The notes under the pieces were generated by a model. That model searched no databases and was not told the origin of the DNA. It worked only from the letters and a program-made list of their open reading frames with translations. The translations under genes and the position numbers were made by a program. From Nymphaea colorata (lineage: Eukaryota; Streptophyta; Magnoliopsida; Nymphaeales; Nymphaeaceae), in NCBI RefSeq assembly GCF_008831285.2, contig NC_045138.2, positions 28,243,934 through 28,307,933 of the forward strand: a stretch of DNA of 64,000 bases. Reading direction: 5' to 3'. Of the stretch, positions 35,701-46,600 are shown piece by piece (position 1 is the stretch's first letter; every line of letters starts with the position of its first letter).

Positions 35701-38361
35701 ACTAGTTCGTATGTGGGACCTAAGTCATTCTCAAATTTCAGTCCATAATTATGAACTATTCTAGCTGCCAGTGTAGAAGTGCCAACCATGTTGAGTACAA
35801 ACCTCTTGTAGTGACTTAACATTTCATTTGCAATTCCACCGACTAACTCTACATTCTATTTGGCTTTGCACTGCCGTACATTCTTCCCCAACAGATGTAT
35901 CACTTTCTCTGTTGCTTAGGTAGATAGGATATGATTGCTCTAATACAGGGGATATTTTTCTGTAGTTGTTTCTCTGTTGTTTCCTCTTTATCTATTCTGC
36001 AGAGATCTATTTCTGCATATAATTACTAATCTTTTTCATGTTGAACCTGTTCTTCTCACATTAAATTTTTGCAGGCCTTTTTGTATTCTTTGGAGCACAG
36101 AGTGCCTCTTATTGGGTTTAGTCAAGATCGATGTGTGACACTGTTTGACGATCCATTGATTGAATCACTCCACACTGTCTATTTTGAGCCAAGGGTAACC
36201 TAGGATATGAATATGTTAGTAACAGGAAATAACCTCATTTTGGACCTTACTTGTGCTATCTTGATTTAAGGCTTTTCCTTTTTATTTTCTTTCTTTTGCA
36301 GGCAGAGGTCATGCCCTCAGTCGAAGACCTTCTGAGAGCTGTTGACATTCAGGCAAGCATCCCAAAGCATGAAAGATGCTGTCTATTGCCGTGATAGCCT
36401 CTATCTCAACATTAAATCTTGAATCAACTGTTTGCTTTTTCTTCTTTTTCATTCATCTTCATGAGCAAGTGAATAAAAGGACAAATGAGTTACAATAATG
36501 CAGGAAATGATGAAAGACTTGGGCGATAAGTAATGTTGATTAAAATACCTGTCAATCAAGATTACTTCACTTTTCTCAGTTACTGCTTTTCAGCTTTTCT
36601 ATTTTCTTATCTTGGTCTGGCTTATTTCTTTCTCATTGCTTTTCCATATTCTTGTTATGACTTGTTTGCCATTATGTTGGCAAAGCTTGATGGTGGGGCC
36701 AAGGCTTGATAATGACAATGATGAAAGTTCAATGTTTTGGAAATCTAGAAGTTTTCTTTTATTTATTTTGTGGTGTGGCTACCAACAGTCACCCAAATTA
36801 TTTTTTCCTGCTAGCCTGCTGGATTTGCTGCTCATAGTCCAAAAATTTAGGAAAGCTCCTGTTTCCTGAGATAGAGCCTAGATTTTTTCGGGAATTTAGA
36901 TTCTGTTGTAACAACAAAGTTCCTATATTTCGAGACTTTGCCTAGATTTTTTTTTTTTTTTGGAAAGCAGGTTTTGTTATAAAATCTGCTGCTTTTGATT
37001 CCTGGGCTTTTTTTTTTTTTTGTGTGTTAAAGCATGTTTGACCTTTTAACTGCTTCACTGTTACCTCATCTACATTTCTGCATTTGGAATTTTCTTATGA
37101 TTTGTTCTGATATGGACAAATTTAAGAAAGCAACGATTTCTTGGAAAAGCTAGTATTGGACACCTACAAACATTGAAACTAAATGTCTATTACCACCATC
37201 ACACGTTTTGTGTTTTAGCAACTTAATGACGTCAGATGTTATGACCAGTTTAAATGCTCCAGTCAGTAGGAAAAAGTAGAAAGGATCCATAAGAGCAAGA
37301 CAAAAATTTTCAAAGTCGTTATTATTGTAGTAAACTATTTTAGGTGACTCCGAGATGCCAAACTTCTCATGCGTGCATGTGTCTCCGAAGCATCAAATTT
37401 TGTAAAAGAGGCATAACATTCCTCTCTACTTTAGGTGCATCTTAGATGACCGAATCTCATGTCCGCGTCTTGCCTTCCAAGCATCACAAAAAGTGGCATA
37501 ATATTCTTGTCTTTTCTTTGGTATTTGCAGAAATTGCTCTTCTATGGCACTGCAGAGAGTGTTTCTACATCTTTGCGGCCTCATTGGTCAGAAGCAGTGC
37601 AAGAAAGAGCTCGTGTTGTTCAGGCACAGGCTGATATGCTGGAAATTGTTCCACCTGGGACTTCAAAAGGTGAAGGTGTGCGCATGCTGCTGGACCATCT
37701 TGGTGCTAACACTGACGAGGTAACATAAAACCATGGGTCTTTGTCTATCCATGCCACCTCCATTTATATTTTTCATTTGAGTTGGCCATTGAAGTAATGA
37801 AGTCCTATCTTCCTCTGCTACAAACCAGTCAATGCTCTGGCAAGTTTAAAAAATTGAAATTGCACTATTCCGTGAAGGCCTGAATTAAGCATATTAGCCC
37901 CTGAAACCAAAATGGCATGTCTGAAGTTTCTTTATTCTGTCCTGGATGCTTGAACCTCCAAACCCTCACCACTTTAATTTCTGTTTATGATTTTATTGCA
38001 TTTTTCTCATTCCAATTAAGGAAAATAAGGAATGCTCCTCTCTGGCTTCTCAGCCCAGTCTTCAACTTCCAATCTGGTTTTTGACTTTCAAAACAGTCTC
38101 AGTCTCCCCTTTATACCGGGTGGTCAAACTTCCTTCGTCCATTTGTTTCTTTATTATTTTTCTCTTCCTTAACCCAATATTGTATCTGTTAAGGTCATGG
38201 CCATAGGTGATGGTGAAAACGATATTGAAATGCTGAAACTTGCTTCACTGGGAGTTGTGCTTGAAAATGGTGTAGATAAGGCTAAAGCAGTTGCAGACGC
38301 GACTGCTGCGTCCAATGATGAAGATGGAGTGGCAGATGCCATTTACCGCTTTGCTTTCTGA
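29717..38361 (+). CDS. YBEY: YBEY endoribonuclease fused to a HAD-type hydrolase, chloroplastic
   Basis: Twelve exons give 580 residues: 29717-30055, 31929-32180, 32306-32401, 32753-32930, 33045-33128, 33208-33308, 33487-33579, 35334-35405, 36075-36194, 36302-36352, 37531-37719, 38194-38361. The first 90 or so residues are basic and Ser/Arg-rich, like a plastid transit peptide. The UPF0054/YbeY domain follows, with the zinc motif HGLLHLLGFDH at about 231-241; this endoribonuclease family processes plastid rRNA. The C-terminal half is a Cof-type HAD phosphatase domain. Its motifs are DMDGT (nucleophile Asp314), IATGK, Lys508 in TSKGEGV, and GDGEND at 530-535. The same two-domain architecture and length are known from Arabidopsis At2g25870. 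Intron 10 begins with GC instead of GT (36353-36354); the other introns are GT-AG. Exon 4 contains an in-frame GTAAGT at 32792 that is read through. A 3' copy lies at 10010-10841. Confidence 0.93.
31224..31350. repeat. 63-base tandem duplication in YBEY intron 1
   Basis: Two near-perfect copies of a unit beginning ACAAAGTCCCTACTGTTGCT start at 31224 and 31287. No coding meaning was seen. Confidence 0.9.
36353..36354 (+). other. Non-canonical GC splice donor, YBEY intron 10
   Basis: Exon 10 ends GACATTCAG and is followed by GCAAGC. The next exon starts AAATTGCTCTTC after TTGCAG at 37525-37530. The frame (DIQ then KLLFYGT) matches the conserved protein only if this GC donor is used. GC-AG introns with a strong flanking consensus (CAG before, AAG after) are a known minority class. 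Confidence 0.8.
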
Positions 38362-40122
38362 TACAGTAATTCTTTCAGAAGATGTTTATTGTTGCACTGA
38401 CCGGGATTTCTTAGTGCAAGTCCCCTAATTCAAGTGGGGTATAATTCTCTCAACCCCACTCAAAGAAGAGAGAAAGAAGCTTATAGTTTATGAAAGATTC
38501 AAATGTAATAAGAAATACTAAATTGCCAGTTTTCCTATTCAAAATGGAGGAAGAGATCTTATGTTCAAGTATTTTCATGTCTATTCAAAAATTGTGTGCG
38601 TGTGCACAAGTCTGCACATGCATTTAAGTTTGCGCAGCAAACTATAGAATGTGTACCTCCATAAGTAATTCAAAGCATCTGGTGTTCACTGCACAAAATT
38701 TTTCCACGGTAAAGAAGACTTGAAAAATGAGGGGTTCTCATACGGATAATAACCGAGGAAAGATTTTCTCTCACTTGCGCAGCTTAAAGTTTTATTACTC
38801 ATGAAATGTCTTCGCACTAGCTTAACGACTGTTGTATTAAAGAATTTTCCGTCTCCAATGAATTGCACAGGAGCTAAAACCGTTTAATACGAAAAAATTC
38901 TCATCTCCTTAGATGGGGGAATGTGTAAAAGTTTTTTTTGAAACTTCCAGAAAAATTCTGAAACCGCTACTGGCAAGAACCTTCATTTTTGACATTCGAG
39001 AAAAGTAGGCCTTCGTTTTGTGGTGGTTCCTTTATTGGTACAGGTAATCAAACGGAAGATGCAGAAAGCTCTCGCTAATTTTTACGTAAAAAGTCTGGTG
39101 CGGGCCGATCTTATCCGTGTCGGCTGGATGCCTTACAAGATGAAAAGGCGTAAAAGTTGATGTATGACCGTTTCCCACCATTATATTGTCGGCTCAAAAA
39201 GAGGGCGTTAAAAAAGTAATAAAGAAAAGGAGAGTAGTGGGGTTGACAGCCGCTATCCGGTTCGTGTTTATCGTAAGACTTTAGAGAAAATTTAGATATC
39301 ACTTGTTCGTCTTGGAAATTCTTTCTGCCTCAAGAATTCCAACCATATCTCTTCTACACGCCATTGACTGCCTTAAAAAAGAGAAAATCCTCGTACGATT
39401 CGTAGGAGTTTCATACAAGTATTGAACCTCCCAAATGGGTAAACCTTCTTATACAATGAAAAAAACAGTTCATGGTAACATTTGATGAAAAAAATTCAGG
39501 CATTTCCAAGAACTCAATAAGTTTCTCTTTTTTCTCAATAAACTCTCTGGCGTGATGTATTGGGGAAGCTAGAATAAGAGATAAACGTATGCCCAAATTC
39601 CTCTGTGCATCTCTGCAGGTAACTGAATGTCATATCAGTCTGTGTTGAGTCCAATTTCTCTCTGTCTCCTCACTGGAACACCATTTCACAAAGAATGCTC
39701 TGAAAAAGAATTCCTTTCAGAAGATACCTTTGTTATCGATGCAATTGTGTCAAAGGTTAGAGAACATAAGAGCATCACGTCGAATTTACAGTGGAGAAAC
39801 AGAAATTCCATCTTTAGTGTCTCCAAGGGGGGTGTTAAATATGCCAAAGTCTTATCTCGAGAAGGAGCATGGACCAATGAGGTTTTCACGTCTCCAAGCA
39901 TGAAGATGGTTAACGTATGATGTTTTCAGTTATTTAATGAACGAAAGAAGCCCCTAACCTTCCTTAAAAGATAAAAGAAAACAAAATAAAAAAGAGTTAC
40001 CCTGGGCTATCATGCTTGATAAGCTGAAAGCTTGAAACTGTTAGCATTTGATTACAGAGCTGTTGCACCCTTTTGTCCAGGTGCCATGAATATGTGTCAC
40101 GTAAAAAAGAAAATGGAACTCT
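36815..40122 (+). repeat. Duplicated YBEY 3' segment (block B, part II)
   Basis: Collinear with 9369-12615. It covers the end of YBEY intron 10, exons 11-12 and about 1.75 kb downstream. Small indels distinguish the copies. This is presumably the donor copy, because the YBEY gene is complete here. Confidence 0.85.
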
Positions 40123-40526
40123 GGATAACATATAATAGTTTGTCAATGATGAGAATCAAATTTCTTTTAAAGGATGTTTGAACATGCCATTCAAGCACCA
40201 TCTTACAACCTTCAAGATATGCATTGGAAGAACACGGACAGGGAATATTTCTTGGAGAGAAAGAGCACCATTGCAGTTCCACCAACAACGATAAGAATCA
40301 TAAGATCAAGGGTCAAAGGGAATTTTTTTTTTTCATTTACTGAAAAAAAAAAGGAACTCTCAGTATTCTTCCCAACGTCAAGAGTGGAAGCAAAAAAAAA
40401 AGAAAAAGAAAGGAAAGCATGAGAATCTCATCAGGAAAAAGAACAACAGATAGCCTCGATATTTCTGGGAAATGTATTTACAAAGGATCAAAAATGACCC
40501 CTAAAACACAAGTGTGGGGCAATTTG
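38362..40526. other. Intergenic region between YBEY and OXS3-like gene
   Basis: Up to 40122 it is the duplicated YBEY 3' flank. I recognise no gene. The frame at 39627-39920 stays open for 97 codons, but its counterpart at about 12090-12420 is broken. Beyond 40122 the DNA is A-rich. Confidence 0.5.
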
Positions 40527-41706
40527 TCACACATTCTTTTGTGTAGGGATTGGTGGCTTGTTGCTCAGAAAACTGTTGTTTCTTCTGATCAGTGATGCCC
40601 CACAAGAACTCTTCGGGGATTTCTTTGAGATGGCCTTAGATATGGAACCCCTTGGTGGGTATGACTTGTGGCAGTCCAGATTTCCAGCATAGCTCTTAGA
40701 TGACTTTAACCTCTTGTTGTAGGGATTCTCAGGCTTTGCGAGGTCTGCCAAACAGGTCGCTGCTGCTAGTGATGTGAATGACTGTGATTTACCTTCGTAA
40801 TGTTTGGAAAGACCTCTTCTGCCAAATGGAAAGTCACAATTCAATCAGGAAAACTCGTGGAAAAACGAAGACATGGTGCTTATAGACCGCACTTTCAACG
40901 CATAAGTTTGAAAAACGATTACCAACTTCGGTTTGAACCATAAAACACATTAAAATAGATGTTATATCCTCTCACGGGTATGCTCTAACCAGTTTGGCCT
41001 CCTAACGGATCCGACCAGTGGCTTTTTTTTTTTTTTGGTTAAATTGAACCTACAGATGGAAAAGGTTTCATGTTTATTGCAGAAAAATATAGCAAACAAG
41101 GAAAAGGTTTCATGTTTAGGTGGCGTCCTGAGAGAGCTCAAAATCCCATTTTTCCTGCCGTAGAAACAACAAGAACGAGTTTTTCTTGGCCGAATTTTGC
41201 CGGATCAATGACTTTATGCTTAGTAAATAAGGAATCGTAGACATTTACAGGCTTAGACTTTGAGAAAAGAAGAATTATATGTGGCTAATTCTTAGGAGGA
41301 CAGAACTTTTGAGCTTCTATTCCTGGTGCCAGACATGTTTTTGTTGAAAAATTTTCCTTCGGCCATGGCTGTGAACGAGATCATTCGATGCCATTATCTA
41401 TCTAATTGATAGACATCGCAACTGACAACGCGCGAGAGAGATAGAGACTTACTTGAAGGGAAGCTGTGCCATAAGGGATGTCATTTCATACAAAGGCCCC
41501 TCCACGAGCTGATTAACCGAAGAGGGCGACGAGGAAGACGACGAAGCGTCTTCCATGAAATCCGACGCCGAAGACGGATCTGAGCCGCTCGAATCCTCAG
41601 AGGACGACAAGGAGTCGAAGAGATCATCTTCCTCGCCACCACCACCGTCATCCATGATCCCAAGGCTGAATCTCGGCTCTCTCACGCAGACTGCAACTGC
41701 ATCCAT
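40527..41706 (-). CDS. OXIDATIVE STRESS 3 (OXS3)-like protein
   Basis: Two exons, 41453-41706 and 40527-40818, joined across a 634-base GT-AG intron, give 181 residues. The splice creates the family hallmark LMAQLPFKRGLSKHYEGKSQ, followed by SFTSL. Exon 1 is acidic with long Ser runs. Exon 2 is basic with ADLAKPENPYNKRLKSSKS and a Lys/Ser-rich C-terminal part. OXS3 family members are small plant nuclear proteins linked to tolerance of metals and oxidative stress, probably through chromatin; no enzymatic motif is present. The first in-frame Met at 41706 is taken as the start. The upstream region to about 42000 is the presumed promoter. The call rests mainly on the junction motif and the acidic Ser-rich first exon, both characteristic. 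Confidence 0.85.
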
Positions 41707-42479
41707 TCTTGATCAAACTTCTGGGCGCGATCAATCTACTCCAATCCTTCTCACCACAACCAACCATGCGTCTCAGGACCAACAACCCACTTCAAAGGCC
41801 GCTGCTCCTATCTTCCCACCCCAACTTTTGGACACGGGAAACACCATGAAACATTGTATGAATCACTTTGAGCAAAGAGAAGGAAGACTTTGGGGATTAT
41901 AAAGGAGAAAGGAATAACAATATTTAATACTAAAACAATACTTTATACCAAGATTGAACAACACATGAGCTTTTTTTCTGTGTGTACATATGAAAAGGAT
42001 GCCTAGCAGAGTGAGTGGGGACGGCTGATCTTGGTGAACTAAAACAAAAAAAAAAAAACATACGAGGGGGGTGAGGATAAGATCGGTAATATTAGAATTA
42101 CTTTCAGATTCGACATTATCCTTTGCTTTGTAGCATGGAAAAGAGGCAATCGGATAAGGTCTGGAGTCATCCCCATTCATCCTCGTCACCTCCCTCTCTA
42201 TCACCTTTTCTTGGACAATTCAATGCAGCCTTCTTAGTTCTTCCCCCCCTTTCCTCTCGTGAATCGGCTGAAAGCCACGCTGGGCCCGACTCGCATACCA
42301 CCAGCCCGATTCAAACACAGCCGAGTCGGATCACTTAATTTCTCGGGACATATGTTTGATAACATGAAATTAATATGGTACATGATTGATTTGAAAAAAA
42401 AAAATACTTGCATACACATAAATAACGTGTCACTTAAGAGTGTCAATGGATCATATAAGAATTGAATATACTATTAACA
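41707..42479. other. Intergenic, upstream of OXS3-like gene
   Basis: No coding exon was recognised. An A run lies at about 42044-42058. Short open frames on both strands look random. Confidence 0.5.
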
Positions 42480-42822
42480 GTATCTATTTTTTTGGATATT
42501 TGATTCGAACAAAGAAACGTAATATCTGAATCTGAAATCCAATTTTACAATTTGAGTCTAATCTGAATCTGATTTTTACATTCATATATAAATCTTAAAT
42601 CTGAAATTTAGAATTAAATCTGGCCGATTTCAAAACATAAGAGTATCGGATATAAGATGCTTATTTAAAACTAAATTTGATGTTAGTTTGAATTTGAATC
42701 CGATTGAATATTTATGTATATATAAATTTGAATCAGACCTCACATCATTTCTTAAAGTTGAATATGATTTGCTTTGTTAATCAGTATTAAGTTTTTTCAT
42801 ATCCGATTTTTTCAAAACTGTA
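42480..42822 (-). repeat. Dispersed GGATTCGGAT-type repeat, copy 2 (inverted)
   Basis: Read on the minus strand it shows the same block order as 2995-3365. It begins with AAAAAATCGGATATGAAA, then GTTTTAAATAAGCATCTTATAT, TGTAAAATTGGATTT, and ends with GAATCAAATATCCAAAAAAA. Divergence from copy 1 is considerable. Confidence 0.55.
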
Positions 42823-45800
42823 CCTGATCTAAATTGAATGTAATAATATTCTTAATATCATCAGTACGGGCTCAATTAATTGTATTGAGCCAAACACCAA
42901 TCATCAATAAACTCGTAAGGGGACTGGAGTTCGGCTCTCATCCCTTCTGGTCTATATAGATTGAAATATCCCAAAAATATACTCAATAATCATATAAAAG
43001 ATTGGTCAGACATGCCAATTTGTTTTAACACGAATCATTACGTCTCGTCACGAGACAGATGCTTATTAGAATCGGTTCCAAAGGAGTCAAAAGTCGAACC
43101 GGGTCGTCAAACCAATGTGATTGGTTCAAATCTTTCCGAGGATCCGGATGGGTCCCACAATGCTGATGAAATGTGGACGAAAGTGGTCAGACGTGAGGAG
43201 GAAGTTGCCAGTTGCCACCACCTCTTTCTCCTTCATCGACGAGCGTGCGTGCACGCCGCTGTGTGTGTGTGTCATCCTTATCCCCAGCTGCGAGCGACCA
43301 CGTGGGGTCCACTGGAACTGGACTTTCCAGTGTGCATGTGGAGAAGCTTCCTTCATATTCAGGGGCGGAGCGATGTGGGGCCCAAGGACATGGGTCCCAC
43401 AGGAAGCCCTAATTTTATGCTGGATTCGCGCATGACAATCTACTGTCCTCACATTGCTTCCCTCTCTTTTTCTCTCCCACCAACCATTTTGGAGTTACTT
43501 ATTTACTAAAACATTTTTAAGAGAATTGGGATCGTGATGCTTTTTCATATTATCGAACCAGATGAATGATTGTCTGTATTAAGTTTTATACTTTTTTATG
43601 TGAAAAATCGAAGAGTAATTTTGTTATGTAGTGTTGTGGGAGGATTGAGATTCAAGTTTTACATGTTGGAAGAGGCTCAGCTTAATTCAAATGGTTTTGT
43701 TGTGAGAAACTACTTTCAAAATTCATCATGCAATTCTCAACTGCGAGCTGCTTTTAGATTTGAATCAGTTTGAGGGAGTGGGTCATGCCAAAATAATTAA
43801 AAAAGACCAAAAGGGCCGGCTTCTAATCATCTAATCAGGATTGTTCTATCTAATGCAGATGAATGATTGAAAGAAAAACACTAAGAAAAATGTGAAAATT
43901 ATTATTACATGATGACGAAAATGCCTATCACATTTTTCTTTTTGTTTTTCTCTTAATCACCCATCACGATGGATCGAACCAGCTCTTATTAGATGCAAGG
44001 TGCCTCTTAAAAGCTAAAGTCATCATTCAATTTTCATATGTATATGAAGATTCAATTGAAAAAAAAACTATGTTGGTGTTAACAATTGTTCATTCTGTAA
44101 TGGTTTTACCAATGATTTATGATTAGTTTAGCAATGAATTTCTAAATTTTAACAATCCAACAACAACGGTTTGAGATGCTGTTCTGACTTTTCCTTTGTA
44201 CCATATATGTGTAAAAGATTTAACAACGGTACGTTAGAAGAGAAAAAATTACAACCATATTTGAAACTACTAAATCAGTAAAACCAACAGTTGACCACCC
44301 CAGATGGGAGAAAGAACTGTCGGGACAAAGGATGGACTTGTCATCATCTTCACCTTACATTCCAGAAGTCGTTTATTATGAGATCATCAATGCGCGTGTT
44401 AAAGGACTCCCACAGAACACCATACATGTGGTTCATATCTTTCGATGACTTAATAAGAGATCGACTTCATCCCAATCTGGTTGCCAAACCTGTCCATTGA
44501 CAGAAATCACTTTATATCGAGCTTATCTGCTTCTGCTGACATGATACAGACCCACCGCTCAAGTAATACGCTATAGCTCCACCTCTTGTTCTCCATCTCC
44601 TCTTCTCTCCTGTTCCCAGCTCCAGAATTGCATTTAAACATGAATGGTTTTATAGTATATCTTTCTCCTCTTTTCTCCTGTTCCCAGCTCCAGAATTGCA
44701 TTTAAACATGAATGGTTTTATAGTATATCTTTCTCCTCTTTTCTCCTGTTCCAAGGTTCAGAATTTCATTTTAGACATAGAATGGTTTTACAGTATGTCT
44801 TTTAGCTCGAATGTGGTACATGTCTGCAGTTCAGAAGAATTATCACAGAATAATTATCACTGTTGAGAAGAATTATCACTGTTCAAAGAATTACCACTTA
44901 CAAAATTCAAACGAATAAACAGACACGTATCAAAAGAGGTCACGGAATCACAAAGTCTTATCATTTACAAAGTCACAAAACGGAGGACAGCACCAATACC
45001 ATGGGCGCCTGTTTCTTTGCATTTAATTAGTTGGCTACCTCCTAACTGCATCTCTTTTTCTTTCTTAGCATTACATCCACACAAAAGCGTTGTACGGGAC
45101 ATTTCTTTTTCTCCCTTTTCCTCCTTCTTTCGTCTCTCTTTCTTTCACTTTTTTTTTAGATTACTGTGTACAGCGAAGCTTTAAAAGTGCAGAAAGCATC
45201 CCAATTCTTTGGCTAAAGCGAACAAGCTTCCAAATTCGGCATACTGTTTACAATGGCAGAGCCGGTTTTGCACCCCCTGTATTCCTTTTCCTTCTCATTA
45301 GATTCCGTGTGTGACCACTCATTGGAAGAATATGCTTTTCATTTCTCAAATTTTCCTGTCCACGTAAATTTTAAAATGGAAAAATGTGTCGGTTATGATT
45401 CTTTAGCTTACTACTGAATATGTAATTGCTTGTTTGTTGGAATAGTTGTTGTTGAGACATTATGACGTTTAAGAGAGTCACGTTATCAATGTCAATATAT
45501 CCAATCGCATAATCACAGAAAATGCGTTTCTTTTTTAAAAAAAAAACTCTAAAAAAATCCGATAAATTAACTGACCGTTTAATACTTAAAAGAAAAAAAG
45601 TTTTTTTTAAACATTAAAAACGAAAAAAAACGTTTTTAATGCATTTTTTCAGTTTTTTTAATGTCAAACAGTTTTTTTTTCTATTTTATATTTGTTACAA
45701 ATCTACTTATCTTTTTTTATGTTTGTATTATTAGTTTCTTATTTATTTTATTTTTCCTTTATTTTTATTTTTTAATTATTAAAAATTTACATTTTTTTTA

Positions 45801-45889
45801 TTTTTTTCAAGTTCACCGTATTATACCCAAAAAAAAACTCACCGTTTAAAACTCTGAGACGTTATTTATAACTATATTCCAATATAGAT
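42823..45889. other. Intergenic, no gene recognised
   Basis: AT-rich DNA with a GC-richer island at about 43100-43440. That island includes a CAGGGGCGGAGC word reminiscent of hAT-type element ends, but no matching end was found. A 68-base tandem repeat lies at about 44600-44805, and poly-A/poly-T stretches at 45530-45840. No credible exon. Confidence 0.5.
44600..44805. repeat. 68-base tandem repeat, about three copies
   Basis: Units containing CTCCTGTTCCCAGCTCCAGA start with period 68 (TGTTCC at 44611, 44679 and 44747). The first two copies are nearly identical and the third is diverged (CCAAGGTTCAGAATTTCATT). Confidence 0.9.
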
Positions 45890-46600
45890 TTGAGATCAAA
45901 TCAAACTATTTCAGGATATATATAAATATCCATTTGGGTTCATATCAAATTTGAATGTGAATTGAAAAGTTGGATTTGGATTTGAAATCAGATTTCAGGT
46001 TCAGATTCAGATCCAGATATGCTCTTTTTCATTCTTATACATCTGAAAATGTGAACATCAGAAAAAATAGGAACATGTTTAAAGGATACATCTCTGATTT
46101 GAATCCCAATTGCAAATGTGTTCTTGTTGAAACACATGTTTTTTAATATCATGTTCTTATTCAGGAAATCAAGATCTGAATATGAATACTTTTCTGCCAT
46201 TTACCCAAGGAAACAATGCCTTTGCCCTGCCATTTTGCACAGTGGTAGCTTTCCGGGTGTTTCTAGAAGTTTTTGGATCTAGAATGGTTAATAAAGGCAC
46301 TTTTTCCTTTTGTATAATTTCTGAGATAGCACCATTCTAAAAAAATCGAATATAGAAACAGATCAGATTTGGATTTTAAAAATGACATCCAATTAGATTC
46401 AGATTCAGATTGGATTTAGTTTTAAATAAGTATTTTATATCATATTTTCTTGCATCTTAAAAATCCATCTGATTCGGATTCAGATATAAATGCAATGCAA
46501 AAATTGAATTCAGATTGTAAAATCGGATTTTTTATTTAGATACGACTTTTTTTGTTCGTATTTGAATCCAAATATATGAATATCCAGAAAAACATGCATA
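45890..46600 (+). repeat. Dispersed GGATTCGGAT-type repeats, copies 3 and 4
   Basis: A partial copy at about 45890-46060 ends GTGAACATCAGAAAAAAT. A fuller copy at 46339-46594 has the ordered blocks GACATCCAAT, GTTTTAAATAAGTATTTTATAT, TGTAAAATCGGATTTT and ATATATGAATATCCAG. Related fragments continue to about 46830. Same orientation as copy 1. Confidence 0.55.

Noticed and set aside
43126-43452. Overlapping open frames on both strands in a GC-richer island
   Set aside because: No family motifs, and all frames are open because of base composition. Not supported as a gene.
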